Below, piece after piece: positions 26,543-36,114 of a DNA stretch of 64,000 bases. Source of the DNA: Acidobacteriia bacterium UBA6623 (GTDB taxonomy: Bacteria > Acidobacteriota > Terriglobia > Bryobacterales > UBA6623); NCBI GenBank assembly GCA_002433055.1, contig DJHJ01000026.1:1-64000 (forward strand), written 5' to 3'. The position numbers and the translations under genes are program-made. How positions within the stretch are numbered: the first letter of the stretch is position 1; each line of letters starts with the position of its first letter. Below the pieces are notes generated by a model. It worked only from the letters and a program-made list of their open reading frames with translations, was not told where the DNA came from and searched no databases.

Positions 26543-26983
26543 CTACAAAGAAGCCTTTGCCTCCGTCTCTCTGTTGTAGATCGGCTGTGCGTCTTTTCCG
26601 GGGTCTGCTTCGTATTTGGATGCACACTTCGCTTGAATCCTTCTTGCCTCAAAAACGCCATCCGCTCTCAGGTTGCCATCACATAACGCCTGTGCACGAT
26701 CACGAAATGTGTCTGGAAGTGGATCGATCCCAACATAAACAACCGGCAATTTTATCTCTTCTTGTTCGATTGTAAACGTGACATTATTTCCCGAACGAAC
26801 AATAGAGTTAGGCTGCACGTCACCACCAACACGAAGCCGTTTACTCGTCGTAGGATTCATGGCCTGCAATTCCTCAATAGTCACATAGTAGGTAGCTGTT
26901 TCATTAATTCCTGAAACCCCTAGCCATGTAAGCATCCCAACAATCACCACGGCGATCAATCCGAACTTTAACTGAGTATTCAT
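26543..26983 (-). CDS. ccmE: Cytochrome c maturation heme chaperone CcmE, Cys-type (CxxxY)
   Basis: The 146-residue protein from ATG 26983 (preceded by GGGGAAG) has an N-terminal membrane anchor at ~5-24. An OB-fold periplasmic domain follows: KRLRVGGDVQ, VTFTIEQEE, VVYVGIDPLPDTF, ADGVFEARRIQAKC. In most CcmE proteins the heme-binding motif is HxxxY. Here it is C120-A-S-K-Y124, the variant known from archaea and sulfate reducers (Desulfovibrio type). The gene is the last of the run that includes the multiheme ACIII genes, 36 nt before... that is, downstream of the monoheme cytochrome gene, so it may serve their heme attachment. No other ccm genes are in the window. Confidence 0.87.
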   Translation of the reverse strand: MNTQLKFGLIAVVIVGMLTWLGVSGINETATYYVTIEELQAMNPTTSKRLRVGGDVQPNSIVRSGNNVTFTIEQEEIKLPVVYVGIDPLPDTFRDRAQALCDGNLRADGVFEARRIQAKCASKYEADPGKDAQPIYNRETEAKASL

Positions 26984-27085
26984 GTCTTCCCCACCGGTAT
27001 AACCTATACCAAGTACCAGTATAGCCGTTGAGGCAATCTCGCACGCCAATTTACTTACTGGCGAGCCCCATTGACTCCGATGACC

Positions 27086-27445
27086 CTAGTGTTGTTTTTT
27101 GATGTAAGAGATGATGGTTTCAATTTCCTCCGCAGTCAGGCGGTCTACATAGGGAGGCATGACATCTCCACCGAATTGAATTTTTATTTTCACGTATGGA
27201 ACATTGGGCTCACCACCTGAAAATGGAAGTGTTTCATTTTGAAATAATCTAAACAGTGAGGGCCCTAGCTTCTGGGTTTCTCGCTTCTCTATATCATGGC
27301 AGACAATGCAATTTTCCCGGTACAAAGCACGGCCCACTTTTGTCGTATTTTCCCATGGTGGTGCATTCTGATCACCCTGTAGTGCAAATGGAATACACAG
27401 CAGTGACACGACCCGTATCAATGTCAGCGAATGCAAGGATCTCAT
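27086..27445 (-). CDS. actE: Monoheme cytochrome c (ActE-like subunit)
   Basis: The 119-residue protein begins at ATG 27445, which overlaps the actD stop by ATGA and fixes the start. A signal peptide (RSLHSLTLIRVVSLLCIPFALQ) precedes a class I cytochrome c domain with heme motif CIVCH, a GPSLFRLF stretch and a probable distal Met ligand in DVMPPYVDRLTAEEIETII. In alternative complex III, ActE is a periplasmic monoheme cytochrome that can pass electrons toward the terminal oxidase. Confidence 0.88.
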   Translation of the reverse strand: MRSLHSLTLIRVVSLLCIPFALQGDQNAPPWENTTKVGRALYRENCIVCHDIEKRETQKLGPSLFRLFQNETLPFSGGEPNVPYVKIKIQFGGDVMPPYVDRLTAEEIETIISYIKKQH

Positions 27446-27945
27446 GATTTTTCCAATGTATCCACGTCCATAGCGCCGCAACCCTGCAACATATTTACAA
27501 CGGTATCCACATCAGCATCACACTCAATTTGTAGAATCATTCCCGATTCCGGTAAATCTGGCGCAGGGCATCTACTCTTCTTCATTAATCCACTTTCCCA
27601 GATAAACATAAACACGGTACCCAAGATTGCACCTGCCATGGTCAATTCAAAGGTTACGACTCCGGTGGCCCACCCCGACGTGAGTGGCATTCCTCCAGTC
27701 ACAAGAGGATAGTCGCGCTGCGTGTAGTAAATGAAGGTTGTGACCAGCGACCCCACAAAGATGGCGGCAAGGACAGCGATCAAGGACATCTTACTCGTTC
27801 TGTCGAGTACGCCGGGTTTTAGCTCAACAGGCTTACTTGAAAATATTTCCATTTGATTCGCATTCGTACCGTATTGACGCAGTAGTGCAATTGCGCCGGA
27901 TACTTGCTCGACATTACGAAACGCAGCATTAATGATCATCTTCAT
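27442..27945 (-). CDS. actD: Alternative complex III subunit ActD (DUF3341)
   Basis: The 167-residue protein has two central hydrophobic spans (SLIAVLAAIFVGSLVTTFIY and VTFELTMAGAILGTVFMFIW) between an N-terminal soluble part starting INAAFRNVEQVSGAIALLR and a C-terminal ferredoxin-like segment. This is the DUF3341 layout of ActD. Its start overlaps the end of actC by 17 nt and its stop overlaps actE by 4 nt, so the genes are tightly coupled. In solved ACIII complexes ActD is a small membrane subunit that contacts the heme and quinone subunits. Confidence 0.9.
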   Translation of the reverse strand: MKMIINAAFRNVEQVSGAIALLRQYGTNANQMEIFSSKPVELKPGVLDRTSKMSLIAVLAAIFVGSLVTTFIYYTQRDYPLVTGGMPLTSGWATGVVTFELTMAGAILGTVFMFIWESGLMKKSRCPAPDLPESGMILQIECDADVDTVVNMLQGCGAMDVDTLEKS

Positions 27946-29245
27946 ACTCCCAAATTGCGATGATTGGAAACGCTTTCACAAACAATAGATAGAGTAATGC
28001 CATCGCGGCAAAAGTACCGGCAGTTATCGACCATTCAACCCAGGTAGGGGTATACGCACCCCACCCAGACGCAAGAGGTGGATGGGAAAGTGTCGGAACC
28101 ACAATGAGAAATCGCTCCAACCACATTCCGACTAGTACCGATACACTTGCAAGGCAGATCGTGGTGATCGTCCGTAATTTTCGAACACCGAGTAAGATGA
28201 ATGGAATTATGAAATTGCAAGTGACCATGCACCATAGCGCACTCGCAAATACACCATGTTCACGCACATTGAAAACATTGATTTCCGCAGGGTTGTTTCC
28301 GTACCAAACCGTCAAATGCTCCGCAAAGGTGAAGTACATCCAGATTAACGACATCAATAGCAGCAATTTTCCTAAATTGTCAAAATGTAACGGACGCAAG
28401 TAGTGCTGCAAATGTAGAAAATGTCGCAATGCTGCCATCACAAGAACTAATGCTGCTATGCCGCTAAATATTGCACCTGCAACGAAGTAGGGCGCAAAAA
28501 TGGTGCTATGCCACATCGGCGCAACGGACATCGAAAAATCAAACGCAACAACGGAGTGCACAGAGACTGCCACGGCCAGAATCATGCCAGCCATGAGCTT
28601 CATCGCTCGTTCCATGGCGTGCCATTGTCGATCACTACCGGTCCATCCGAGTGATAATTTTCGGTACAGAAAACCTCTAACCCCTTGTGACCGCTTTGCC
28701 ATCATTGCCAAGTCTGGGATGAGCGGCAAATATAGAAATAACACGCTTCCGGTCATATAGGTGAATATTGCTGTCATATCCCACACCAATGGTGATCGAA
28801 AATTTGGCCACAGTAATCGATCGTTTGGATATGGTATCAACCAGTAAAATAACCAAACTCGCCCGAGGTGAATCAACGGAAACATTCCACCAATCATCAA
28901 ACAAAAAACAGTGATTGCTTCCGCCGCACGCGTAACTGGTTTTCTCCAGCCAGCATCAGTAAGGCGCAATATTGCAGAAATCAGTGTTCCGGCGTGAGAA
29001 ATACCAATCCAGAACACAAAATTGATAATGTAAAAACCCCAAAAAACAGGGCGGTTGATCCCTGCAACTCCAATGCCATAATGGATTTGATAACCCCAAG
29101 CCACCAGTGCCCATATCACCACGGCAGAACATAACACAACAGCTGTCAGGTATTGGCCACTAGCGCCCGTGAGTGGGCGCAGCAGATCTCGGCGCACATT
29201 GTTTTCCGTGGTCTGTTCTCCCGAAAACTCGACAGCTGCTTCCAT
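27929..29245 (-). CDS. actC: Alternative complex III quinone-site membrane subunit ActC (NrfD/PsrC family)
   Basis: The 438-residue polytopic membrane protein has roughly ten hydrophobic spans. Family landmarks include NFVFWIGISHAGTLISAILRL, PLIHLGRVWLFYWLIPYPND, LWPNFRSPLVWDM, SVHSVVAFDFSMSVAPMWHS and LIWMYFTFAEHLTVWYGN. ActC belongs to the NrfD family and oxidises menaquinol or ubiquinol, passing electrons to the FeS and heme subunits. The stop codon of actB2 lies 30 nt upstream. A second NrfD-type subunit (ActF) is not present in this cluster. Confidence 0.94.
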   Translation of the reverse strand: MEAAVEFSGEQTTENNVRRDLLRPLTGASGQYLTAVVLCSAVVIWALVAWGYQIHYGIGVAGINRPVFWGFYIINFVFWIGISHAGTLISAILRLTDAGWRKPVTRAAEAITVFCLMIGGMFPLIHLGRVWLFYWLIPYPNDRLLWPNFRSPLVWDMTAIFTYMTGSVLFLYLPLIPDLAMMAKRSQGVRGFLYRKLSLGWTGSDRQWHAMERAMKLMAGMILAVAVSVHSVVAFDFSMSVAPMWHSTIFAPYFVAGAIFSGIAALVLVMAALRHFLHLQHYLRPLHFDNLGKLLLLMSLIWMYFTFAEHLTVWYGNNPAEINVFNVREHGVFASALWCMVTCNFIIPFILLGVRKLRTITTICLASVSVLVGMWLERFLIVVPTLSHPPLASGWGAYTPTWVEWSITAGTFAAMALLYLLFVKAFPIIAIWEYEDDH

Positions 29246-29275
29246 ATATGCTTCTAGGCTTTCTCGCGAGACCCT

Positions 29276-30016
29276 CTAGTCACCTTTTTCAAGATAAAAA
29301 ACTCGCGGCTTCGTCCCAAGCTCATCAAGCAGTTGCTCGGATCTTCCGGACTGACTCCACTGCGACACCTTGCTGTTCTTATCGGTAAGATCGCCAAAGA
29401 CCATAGCTTCCGCGGGGCATGATTGCACGCACGCCGGTTGAATATCACCATCCGCAATGTCATTTCCATCTGCACTAGCTTCTCGTTTGCCTCGTTGAAT
29501 TCGTTGCACGCAAAAGGTACATTTTTCCATCACACCGCCCGGGCGAACGGACACATCAGGATTGAGCTGCAAGTTCAGATCTTCTGGCCAAACAGGGTCA
29601 TACCAATTGAAAAACCGAACGGTGTATGGGCAATTATTGGCGCAATAGCGCGTACCGACACATCGGTTATAAACTTGAACATTCAAGCCCTCCTCGTTTT
29701 GGTATGTGGCGTACACTGGACAAACTGGTTCACAGGGGGCATCATCACATTGCTGACACATAACTGGCCGAAATTTAACCTTTATGTCAGGAAATTCACC
29801 CTCGTAATAGCGATCAATACGAAGCCAATGGTTAGTCCGCCCTTCCGAAGCTGCGGTTTCGTCCGACAGTGGAATGTTGTTTTCCGCATGGCACGCAATC
29901 ACACAAGCTTCGCAACCCGAGCAACGATCTAAATCGATTGCCATACCCCATTGGGGAATATTAGTCTCGTCACTTCGCGAAGAGTCCGTTTCAATTTGAA
30001 CTAAATCCATGGACAT
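29276..30016 (-). CDS. actB2: Alternative complex III iron-sulfur subunit (ActB2-like ferredoxin)
   Basis: The 246-residue ferredoxin-type protein has four cluster sites. CSGCEACVIACH, CQQCDDAPCEPVCP and CTFC...CVQSCP supply classical Cys ligands. In RCVGTRYCANNCPYT one Cys of the CxxC unit is a Thr, the pattern associated with the [3Fe-4S] cluster of ACIII ActB. No signal peptide is seen, so export would rely on the Tat-bearing ActB1 partner. In many organisms this domain is fused to the molybdopterin-like domain as one ActB. Here the two are separate genes 53 nt apart. Confidence 0.93.
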   Translation of the reverse strand: MSMDLVQIETDSSRSDETNIPQWGMAIDLDRCSGCEACVIACHAENNIPLSDETAASEGRTNHWLRIDRYYEGEFPDIKVKFRPVMCQQCDDAPCEPVCPVYATYQNEEGLNVQVYNRCVGTRYCANNCPYTVRFFNWYDPVWPEDLNLQLNPDVSVRPGGVMEKCTFCVQRIQRGKREASADGNDIADGDIQPACVQSCPAEAMVFGDLTDKNSKVSQWSQSGRSEQLLDELGTKPRVFYLEKGD

Positions 30017-30069
30017 CTTGCTTCCTCCTAATTGTTGTTTCGATCACGCGATACGATTTGGCTCTACCC

Positions 30070-32235
30070 TTACATGCGCTCGTGTAAAATCTCACGATCG
30101 TTATTCGTAAACTGTAATAATCCGTGGTGACGATCTAATTTTTCAATCACAACGAACGTCGCCCCCAACGCCGGTACCCCTGTCTTCTCTTCGCAACTAT
30201 CATCTAGTAGCTCAAATGGATTTCCACCTTTCCCGGATGCGTACCGTCCGTACTCGGCGTGACCTTGACCCGCGGCCATGCTCACCACATTTGGAATTGC
30301 AGCCGGATGCACATAGATCACGGCTTCGATAGATCCGCTACTCGAAGTAACCCGCACGGCATCACCATTGACGACATGTAGTCTTTTTGCCAATACCGGA
30401 TCTACCTCAAGAGGAAAACCCCACATTGAGCTTGAGGTTGGATCCGGTAACTGCTGTAACCAAGGGAGATGTGAATCAGAACCAAAGCCAAATTGTATCG
30501 ATGGGTACACCTGAAATTGATACGGATATTTGTTACGCAATCCAGTGTTTTTGACTGATCCCAAATCTGGCAAAAAAGAGGGATAACTCTTTGAGGTTTC
30601 GACTTTTGACTCCTTCCAGCTACCACCGCTACGCTCTGCGAGCGAGACAAATTCTTCTTCTGTGGTATCACTATCAGCAAAATTGTGTGCTTTAAAGAAA
30701 TCCTTAAATGCCGTCACTGAGCTATAGTCCATGATCTTCCGATCAAGCTTCGTCGCCAGCTCAATCAAAACTTCCTCAGTCGCACGGGTATCATGGAGAG
30801 GCTTGACAAACGCGCGCGACCCATTAATTGCACTATGGCCCGATACAGCAGGAACAACTACTGCGCTTGTCTCCAAGTTATCGTGATCTGGAAGCACAAA
30901 ATTTGCACGGTGTGCACTCTCATCTAGTACTGATGCGAAACTGATCACAATTTTGCCTTCAAGTAACGCATTGGTGCCAGGGAAATTGTGAATGGGGTTA
31001 ACGCGATCCAATATGACGACTTCGGCATTTTTTAACCGTTGGTCGAGATTGGCAAAATGTGGACGTGCGTCTTCAAAGGTATCAATCCCCGCGTCAATGC
31101 AAACTCCTCCCACTTCTCCGATGTTTCCAAGGAGTACATTCAGGGAACTGGCCGTCAACACAGCATCAACCGAATTCGGTTGTACAATCGATGCGCCAGA
31201 TACAACTAACGGTACTTCTGCTGTCGCTAAATGCTCAGCAGCGATCTTCAGTTGACTCTCATTAAGTCCAGATTCCTTTACCGCACGTGGGAAGTCAACT
31301 GCACTAAAAAAATCATGTACTTTAGCAACAGTGTTGTTTTTTTTTAGTCCACCCTGAGTCAATAAATATCCAATTCCTAATGCCAGCGCGTGCTCTCCAC
31401 CCGGTGCAACCGGTAACCAACGATCAGCACTCCATGCCGTCTGTGAAAATCTTGATTCTGCGTGAATGAGTTGTCCACGAATCCCAGAGCGGCCACGCCT
31501 AAAATGCCCAAAACGACGGGCATAGAGAACCGGTGATATCCAACCGCCCAGGAAATCCGCTCCTATGCTGAAAACGTTTGTCGCATTTTGAATTTCATAT
31601 CCGGGAAGACTAGCACTTCCGTAGAGCATCTGAGCCGCCTGTCGTTCAACTGCAAAATCACCTAGCCCAATTGTTGTCGCCGAATTAGCGCCAATCGCTT
31701 CCAGGAAACGCTTAACGACGACCGCACGCGTCCCTGTCCCCGGCTCTGCTAGGTAAACAACACTTGCTGGATCTCTCTGGATAGCTTCCGACAACGCTTC
31801 AGCAACTTCTTCCAGCGCAGTCGTCCAAGTTACTTCCTCAAAGTTTCCCTTCTGCCCGCTATTATTCCGGAGAGGTCCGCGAACACGGTCCGGGTGGTAT
31901 AAGCCCTGCACGGCCGCTTGACCACGCCCACATAGTCGACCCCCACTCACTGGGTCGAGGGGGTTGCCTTCAATTTTTTTAACAGCAGCGATACGTTCCC
32001 GAACTTTCTCTCCCTGGACTTCTATCTCACGTTCCGCTTCCATAACCCGGAGGATCGTTCCGCAGCCAGCACTGCAGTGTCCGCATACGCTTGGATGCCA
32101 TGATTCCGTGCCTGGTACTATGGCTTCTTGTGAAACTAGTAGCGGGATAAGCTCCTGACCTTGTTTGCCACAAGCGCCAGTTATCGCACCGCCGGACGCG
32201 GTACCAACAAGCTTAAAAAAATTTCTTCTGTCCAT
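30070..32235 (-). CDS. actB1: Molybdopterin-oxidoreductase-like subunit (ActB1)
   Basis: The 721-residue protein begins with a Tat-type signal (MDRRNFFKLVG). It keeps a full N-terminal Fe-S motif, C51-C54-C58 and C102, then the DMSO-reductase-family fold (GNPLDPVSGGRLCGRGQ, GADFLGGWISPVLYARRFG, a C-terminal beta-barrel with GDAVRVTSSSGSIEA). In characterised ACIII the ActB1 part lacks a molybdenum cofactor and this cluster. The retained Cys motif here is therefore notable, but cofactor content cannot be read from sequence. It lies between actA and the ferredoxin gene. Confidence 0.9.
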   Translation of the reverse strand: MDRRNFFKLVGTASGGAITGACGKQGQELIPLLVSQEAIVPGTESWHPSVCGHCSAGCGTILRVMEAEREIEVQGEKVRERIAAVKKIEGNPLDPVSGGRLCGRGQAAVQGLYHPDRVRGPLRNNSGQKGNFEEVTWTTALEEVAEALSEAIQRDPASVVYLAEPGTGTRAVVVKRFLEAIGANSATTIGLGDFAVERQAAQMLYGSASLPGYEIQNATNVFSIGADFLGGWISPVLYARRFGHFRRGRSGIRGQLIHAESRFSQTAWSADRWLPVAPGGEHALALGIGYLLTQGGLKKNNTVAKVHDFFSAVDFPRAVKESGLNESQLKIAAEHLATAEVPLVVSGASIVQPNSVDAVLTASSLNVLLGNIGEVGGVCIDAGIDTFEDARPHFANLDQRLKNAEVVILDRVNPIHNFPGTNALLEGKIVISFASVLDESAHRANFVLPDHDNLETSAVVVPAVSGHSAINGSRAFVKPLHDTRATEEVLIELATKLDRKIMDYSSVTAFKDFFKAHNFADSDTTEEEFVSLAERSGGSWKESKVETSKSYPSFLPDLGSVKNTGLRNKYPYQFQVYPSIQFGFGSDSHLPWLQQLPDPTSSSMWGFPLEVDPVLAKRLHVVNGDAVRVTSSSGSIEAVIYVHPAAIPNVVSMAAGQGHAEYGRYASGKGGNPFELLDDSCEEKTGVPALGATFVVIEKLDRHHGLLQFTNNDREILHERM

Positions 32236-32279
32236 AATCGGTCTGTTTGTTCGATCTACTATTCACTGCAGTGCCACGC

Positions 32280-32741
32280 TCAGTAGTGGCAGACTACACA
32301 ATCGTCGCTTGCTTGATTTTTTCGATGGCAATTTACACATGTTCCCATCGTGTGCTTAATGACGGGCATGGCCACAGTCATTTCACCAACATCCCCGTGA
32401 CATTCTACGCAGTTGATGCCTGATTGAACATGGGCAGCGTGGCGAAATTTAACTGCCGCCAATTCCTCAAACCTATACACTCTGATCCAAGGGATTTCAT
32501 GTCCACGTTTTGCAAATTCCCGCAATTCAGCCACGCCTGGTGCATCCACTGCAATTTTTTCATGGCACAGCATGCATTTCGTCACAGAAGGGAGCTCAGC
32601 TGCTGCTGCAGTATCGGCCGTGCTATGGCAATCAACACATTCTAACCCTTGATCCATGTGGGTGTTATGCGGAAACTCGATAGGTTGCTGTTGGCCATAG
32701 ATCACTCCTGTTGTCAGCAGCACAAGGAATAAAAATCTCAT
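32280..32741 (-). CDS. actA: Pentaheme cytochrome c (ActA-like)
   Basis: A signal peptide (FLFLVLLTTGVIYGQ) is followed by 137 residues with five CxxCH heme motifs at 35-39, 56-60, 111-115, 135-139 and 148-152. Spaced single His residues (FPHNTHMDQ, FRHAAHVQ, IKHTMG) are likely sixth ligands, as in class III and c7-type cytochromes. This is the typical ActA that opens ACIII operons. Electrons from the quinol site pass through the FeS clusters and these hemes to cytochrome c or an oxidase. No oxidase genes follow in this window. The gene is divergent from the TIM-barrel gene at 32903. Confidence 0.93.
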   Translation of the reverse strand: MRFLFLVLLTTGVIYGQQQPIEFPHNTHMDQGLECVDCHSTADTAAAAELPSVTKCMLCHEKIAVDAPGVAELREFAKRGHEIPWIRVYRFEELAAVKFRHAAHVQSGINCVECHGDVGEMTVAMPVIKHTMGTCVNCHRKNQASDDCVVCHY

Positions 32742-32902
32742 AGCAAGAATTGGTCTTTCGAAGAATCCCCCACGCGATCGGTTATTGTACCAAGTGCAGT
32801 ATAATCATGCCGATCGCTGCTGTTGCTGCTAATTACTGCCAAAATGATGAGTTAGGTACTTGAGACGCTCATGGGACACACCATGCGACTCAGAGGAGCA
32901 CG

Positions 32903-33856
32903 ATGACAGATTTTCCCAGACGTAAATTCCTACAGCTGACACCTCTACTAACCATGCTCGACCAAACAAGGGTTCCTGCGAAGAGCTCGACTCCAATTAA
33001 AACAATTCCACCCATTTGTATGTTTTCGAAACATCTTTCATTTTTGGATTACAAACATCTCGGTCGTACACTTAAGCAGATCGGCTTTGATGGTGTTGAC
33101 CTCACAGTTCGACCCAAAGGGCACGTCCTGCCAGAAAATGTCGAACGGGATCTTCCCATCGCAACCGAAAAGATTCGCGCAGAAGGCATTGACGTGCCCA
33201 TGATTACCACTAACCTTACGTCCTCAAATGATCCAGCAGCATCGACAACTCTGCGCACTGCAGTCAACCTTGGGATCCCATACTATAAATTGGGCTACTA
33301 CTACTATCGTGATCTCAAAGAGCTCGATGCCACGCTTGCTCGTGTTAAAAAATCAGTTGAGGGGCTCGCCGCTCTTGGGAGCCAGGTTGGCATTCAAGGA
33401 GGTTTCCACACGCACCAGGGACGCACTGTCGGAGCGGCGATGTGGGACAACTGGTGGATTCAGCGCGACCTTGATTTGCCATCTATGGGGTTTTACTTTG
33501 ATCCCTGTCATGCCACTGTTGAAGGCGGCAACTGGGGATGGAAAATCGGCTTCCACCGTCTGTCATCTCGAATCAATATGGTTTCCCTGAAAGACTTCTA
33601 CTGGGAAAAAAAATTCGGCAAGTGGAAAATGAGCTACTGTCCCATGGGGGAAGGCATGGTCCGCTTCGATGAATTCTTTCAACTGCTCGCTTCGATTAGT
33701 TTCCATGGGCCGATTTCGGTACATCTAGAATACGATATTAACGGTGCAACAGAATCAGCCAGACACAGTAATACATTGTCTGCCATTGAGAAGGATCTGA
33801 AATTTGTGCAAGACAAACTAACACAGGCCTATAGTATTTCGGGTAGCAGACCGTAA
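32903..33856 (+). CDS. Exported sugar phosphate isomerase/epimerase-like TIM barrel
   Basis: The 317-residue protein begins with a Tat-like PRRKFLQLTPLL segment after a GAGGAGC ribosome-binding site. It has the xylose-isomerase-like TIM-barrel pattern: QIGFDGVDLTVRP, VPMITTNLTSS, the metal-binding GGFHTHQGRTVG, GFYFDPCHATVEGG, NMVSLKDFYWEK and SVHLEYDI. Proteins of this type are frequent in Acidobacteriota and Planctomycetota with no fixed substrate. The next gene, a PF20091 hydrolase, starts 112 nt later on the same strand. Confidence 0.86.
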   Translation: MTDFPRRKFLQLTPLLTMLDQTRVPAKSSTPIKTIPPICMFSKHLSFLDYKHLGRTLKQIGFDGVDLTVRPKGHVLPENVERDLPIATEKIRAEGIDVPMITTNLTSSNDPAASTTLRTAVNLGIPYYKLGYYYYRDLKELDATLARVKKSVEGLAALGSQVGIQGGFHTHQGRTVGAAMWDNWWIQRDLDLPSMGFYFDPCHATVEGGNWGWKIGFHRLSSRINMVSLKDFYWEKKFGKWKMSYCPMGEGMVRFDEFFQLLASISFHGPISVHLEYDINGATESARHSNTLSAIEKDLKFVQDKLTQAYSISGSRP

Positions 33857-33968
33857 AATCTCTTGCGAGATCTGCGTCATTAATTGATATACCTATTGAC
33901 GCGACAGTGCCAAGTCTTTAACACTTGTTGTGCACAACACATAAAATTGGAAACTTAATGGAGACGAT

Positions 33969-36020
33969 ATGCTCACATTTGTACGCATTTTAGCTTGCAC
34001 ACTTTTTTTTGTTACATGTGCGTTATCGCGAGTGGTAAGCGTAGAAATAAAGACTCGATCATCCGTGCTCGGTGGTCAACAATTCGGACTAGCAGGCTCC
34101 TATGAAGCGATCGGGGGCAAGATTCACTTTGCAGTTGACCCTTCGGTTGCCGTGAATCAAATTATCACTGATATCAATCTGGCGCCGAGAAATGCTAGCG
34201 GTGAAGTAGAATTTAGTTCGGATTTTTTTCTTATCCGTCCGGCCGATATGTCACGCTCTAACGGTGCGTTACTCATCGACATTCCCAATCGTGGAGGAAA
34301 AACCGCTATCCGAATGTTTAACAGGCCCGGTCGACAATTCGATCGGAATCGCGATTGGCGGATGCTGAACACAAAAGAAGATTATGGCGACGGATTTTTA
34401 CTGCGAGAAGGTTTTACTATTCTTGCCGTTGGATGGCAATTCGACCCGCCGCACGAAAAAAGTCGGATGCGGTTATATACCCCCACTGCTAAACGAGATG
34501 GGGAAACCATTCGGGGAGTTGTGCGTGCTGATTTTGTGGTCAGCGATCGCGTCCAGCATCACATTCTTTCAGACCGAAACCATGTCCCCTACGAAGTAGC
34601 GGATTCGACTGACGCAGTCAATCAACTCTCAGTTCGGGATACTGTCGAAGGAGTACGGAGAGTTATCCCGCGTGCAAAATGGCGCTTCGCCCGTGTTGAA
34701 AAAGGTGTACCAGTCGCCTCATCGACACATGTCTATCTGGAGGGTGGCTTCAGTCCGGCAAAAATATATGAGGCTGTATATATTTCGAAAGATCCGCCCA
34801 TAGTCGGCCTCGGGCCTGCTGCGGTTCGCGATGTCGCTTCCTATTTCAAGTTCAATGGATCAACCGAGCTCGGCATACCTCAACGCTCGCTGAGTAGAAC
34901 TTTGGCGTATGGGATATCTCAATGTGGTCGTTTTTTACGGACATTTATGTACTACGGATTCAATGAGGACGAACAAGGGCGTCGCGCCTTGGACGGTGTT
35001 ATCTCTCATGTCGCCGGTGGAGGACGCGGCAGTTTCAATCATCGTTTCGCTCAACCCTCACGCGATGCCCATCCTTTTATGAATTTTTTTCATCCCACGG
35101 ATATATTTCCGTTTACTGACCGTAAGCAGACCGACCCTATAACTGGTCGATCCGACGGTCTGCAAGTGCATCGCCTCAAACCAAACCTCCGCCCGAAGGT
35201 TTTCTACACAAATTCAGCATATGAATACTGGGGGCGTGCTGCGTCACTAATTCACACAAGCCTCGATGGCAATCAGGATATTGAACCACTCGACAATACA
35301 CGGATATACCTCTTTGCGGGTAGTCAACACGGACCAGCGACCTTTCCGCCGCCACAGACAACAGGAATACAACCCGACAATCCGATGGATTTCAGCTGGC
35401 CGATGCGAGCTCTTCTTACTGCTCTTGATCGATGGGTTGACAGTGGTGTCACACCACCGGCAAGTCGTTACCCACGAATTGACGATGGCACGCTCGTAAG
35501 TGTCGATAAGTTAAACTTTCCAGTCATTCCTGGTGTCAAAATTTCATCTCGCATCCACAAGGCGTACCGAGCAGACTATGGTCCACAGTTTTACAGTGCA
35601 GGCATTGTGACCCATGAGCCGCCAAAAATCGGCAAGGCTTTCCCCGTTTTGGTCCCTGCGGTTGACAATGATGGGAATGATCGTTCAGGTATTATTCTTC
35701 CCGAATTAAGTGTTCCACTTGCAACTTACTTAGGCTGGAATACTTTCAATCAACGATCTGGCCCGAGTCAGGAAATAACAAGTATGAATGGATCGTTTGT
35801 TCAGTTTGCTCGCACGAAAATCGAACGAAAAACGACTGGAGATCCACGATTGTCGATCGAAGAACGCTATCGCGACCGTGAACAGTATATTGGAAAAATT
35901 ACTGATGCCGCAATCGATCTGATGGATGAAGGGTATTTAGTGCCGGCCGATGTGCCACATGTAATACGAGTAGCTGGTGAGCATTGGGATACTCTAGTAG
36001 ACGGCAAGAGGACGAATTAA
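33969..36020 (+). CDS. Secreted alpha/beta hydrolase domain protein (PF20091 type)
   Basis: The 683-residue protein carries an N-terminal signal peptide (FVRILACTLFFVTCALSRV). An immunoglobulin-like N-terminal part contains SVLGGQQFGLAGSYEAIGGKIHF, and an extended hydrolase domain contains LLIDIPNRGGKTAIRMFNRP and the nucleophile-elbow-like YGISQCGRFLRTFMYYGFN. A C-terminal region has DYGPQFYSAGIVTHEPPKIG, with LPELSVPLATYLGWNTFN and a closing GYLVPADVP. This is a family common in soil and marine bacteria with no established substrate. The Ser in GISQCG could be the nucleophile. Confidence 0.84.
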   Translation: MLTFVRILACTLFFVTCALSRVVSVEIKTRSSVLGGQQFGLAGSYEAIGGKIHFAVDPSVAVNQIITDINLAPRNASGEVEFSSDFFLIRPADMSRSNGALLIDIPNRGGKTAIRMFNRPGRQFDRNRDWRMLNTKEDYGDGFLLREGFTILAVGWQFDPPHEKSRMRLYTPTAKRDGETIRGVVRADFVVSDRVQHHILSDRNHVPYEVADSTDAVNQLSVRDTVEGVRRVIPRAKWRFARVEKGVPVASSTHVYLEGGFSPAKIYEAVYISKDPPIVGLGPAAVRDVASYFKFNGSTELGIPQRSLSRTLAYGISQCGRFLRTFMYYGFNEDEQGRRALDGVISHVAGGGRGSFNHRFAQPSRDAHPFMNFFHPTDIFPFTDRKQTDPITGRSDGLQVHRLKPNLRPKVFYTNSAYEYWGRAASLIHTSLDGNQDIEPLDNTRIYLFAGSQHGPATFPPPQTTGIQPDNPMDFSWPMRALLTALDRWVDSGVTPPASRYPRIDDGTLVSVDKLNFPVIPGVKISSRIHKAYRADYGPQFYSAGIVTHEPPKIGKAFPVLVPAVDNDGNDRSGIILPELSVPLATYLGWNTFNQRSGPSQEITSMNGSFVQFARTKIERKTTGDPRLSIEERYRDREQYIGKITDAAIDLMDEGYLVPADVPHVIRVAGEHWDTLVDGKRTN

Positions 36021-36114
36021 TTACGGGTCGAACTGCTACAATTTCTATGCACAGGGACGACAGCTGCACTCTTCCGAGTGGATAATTGTTGCCACGTGAA
36101 GACAGACTCTTTGT

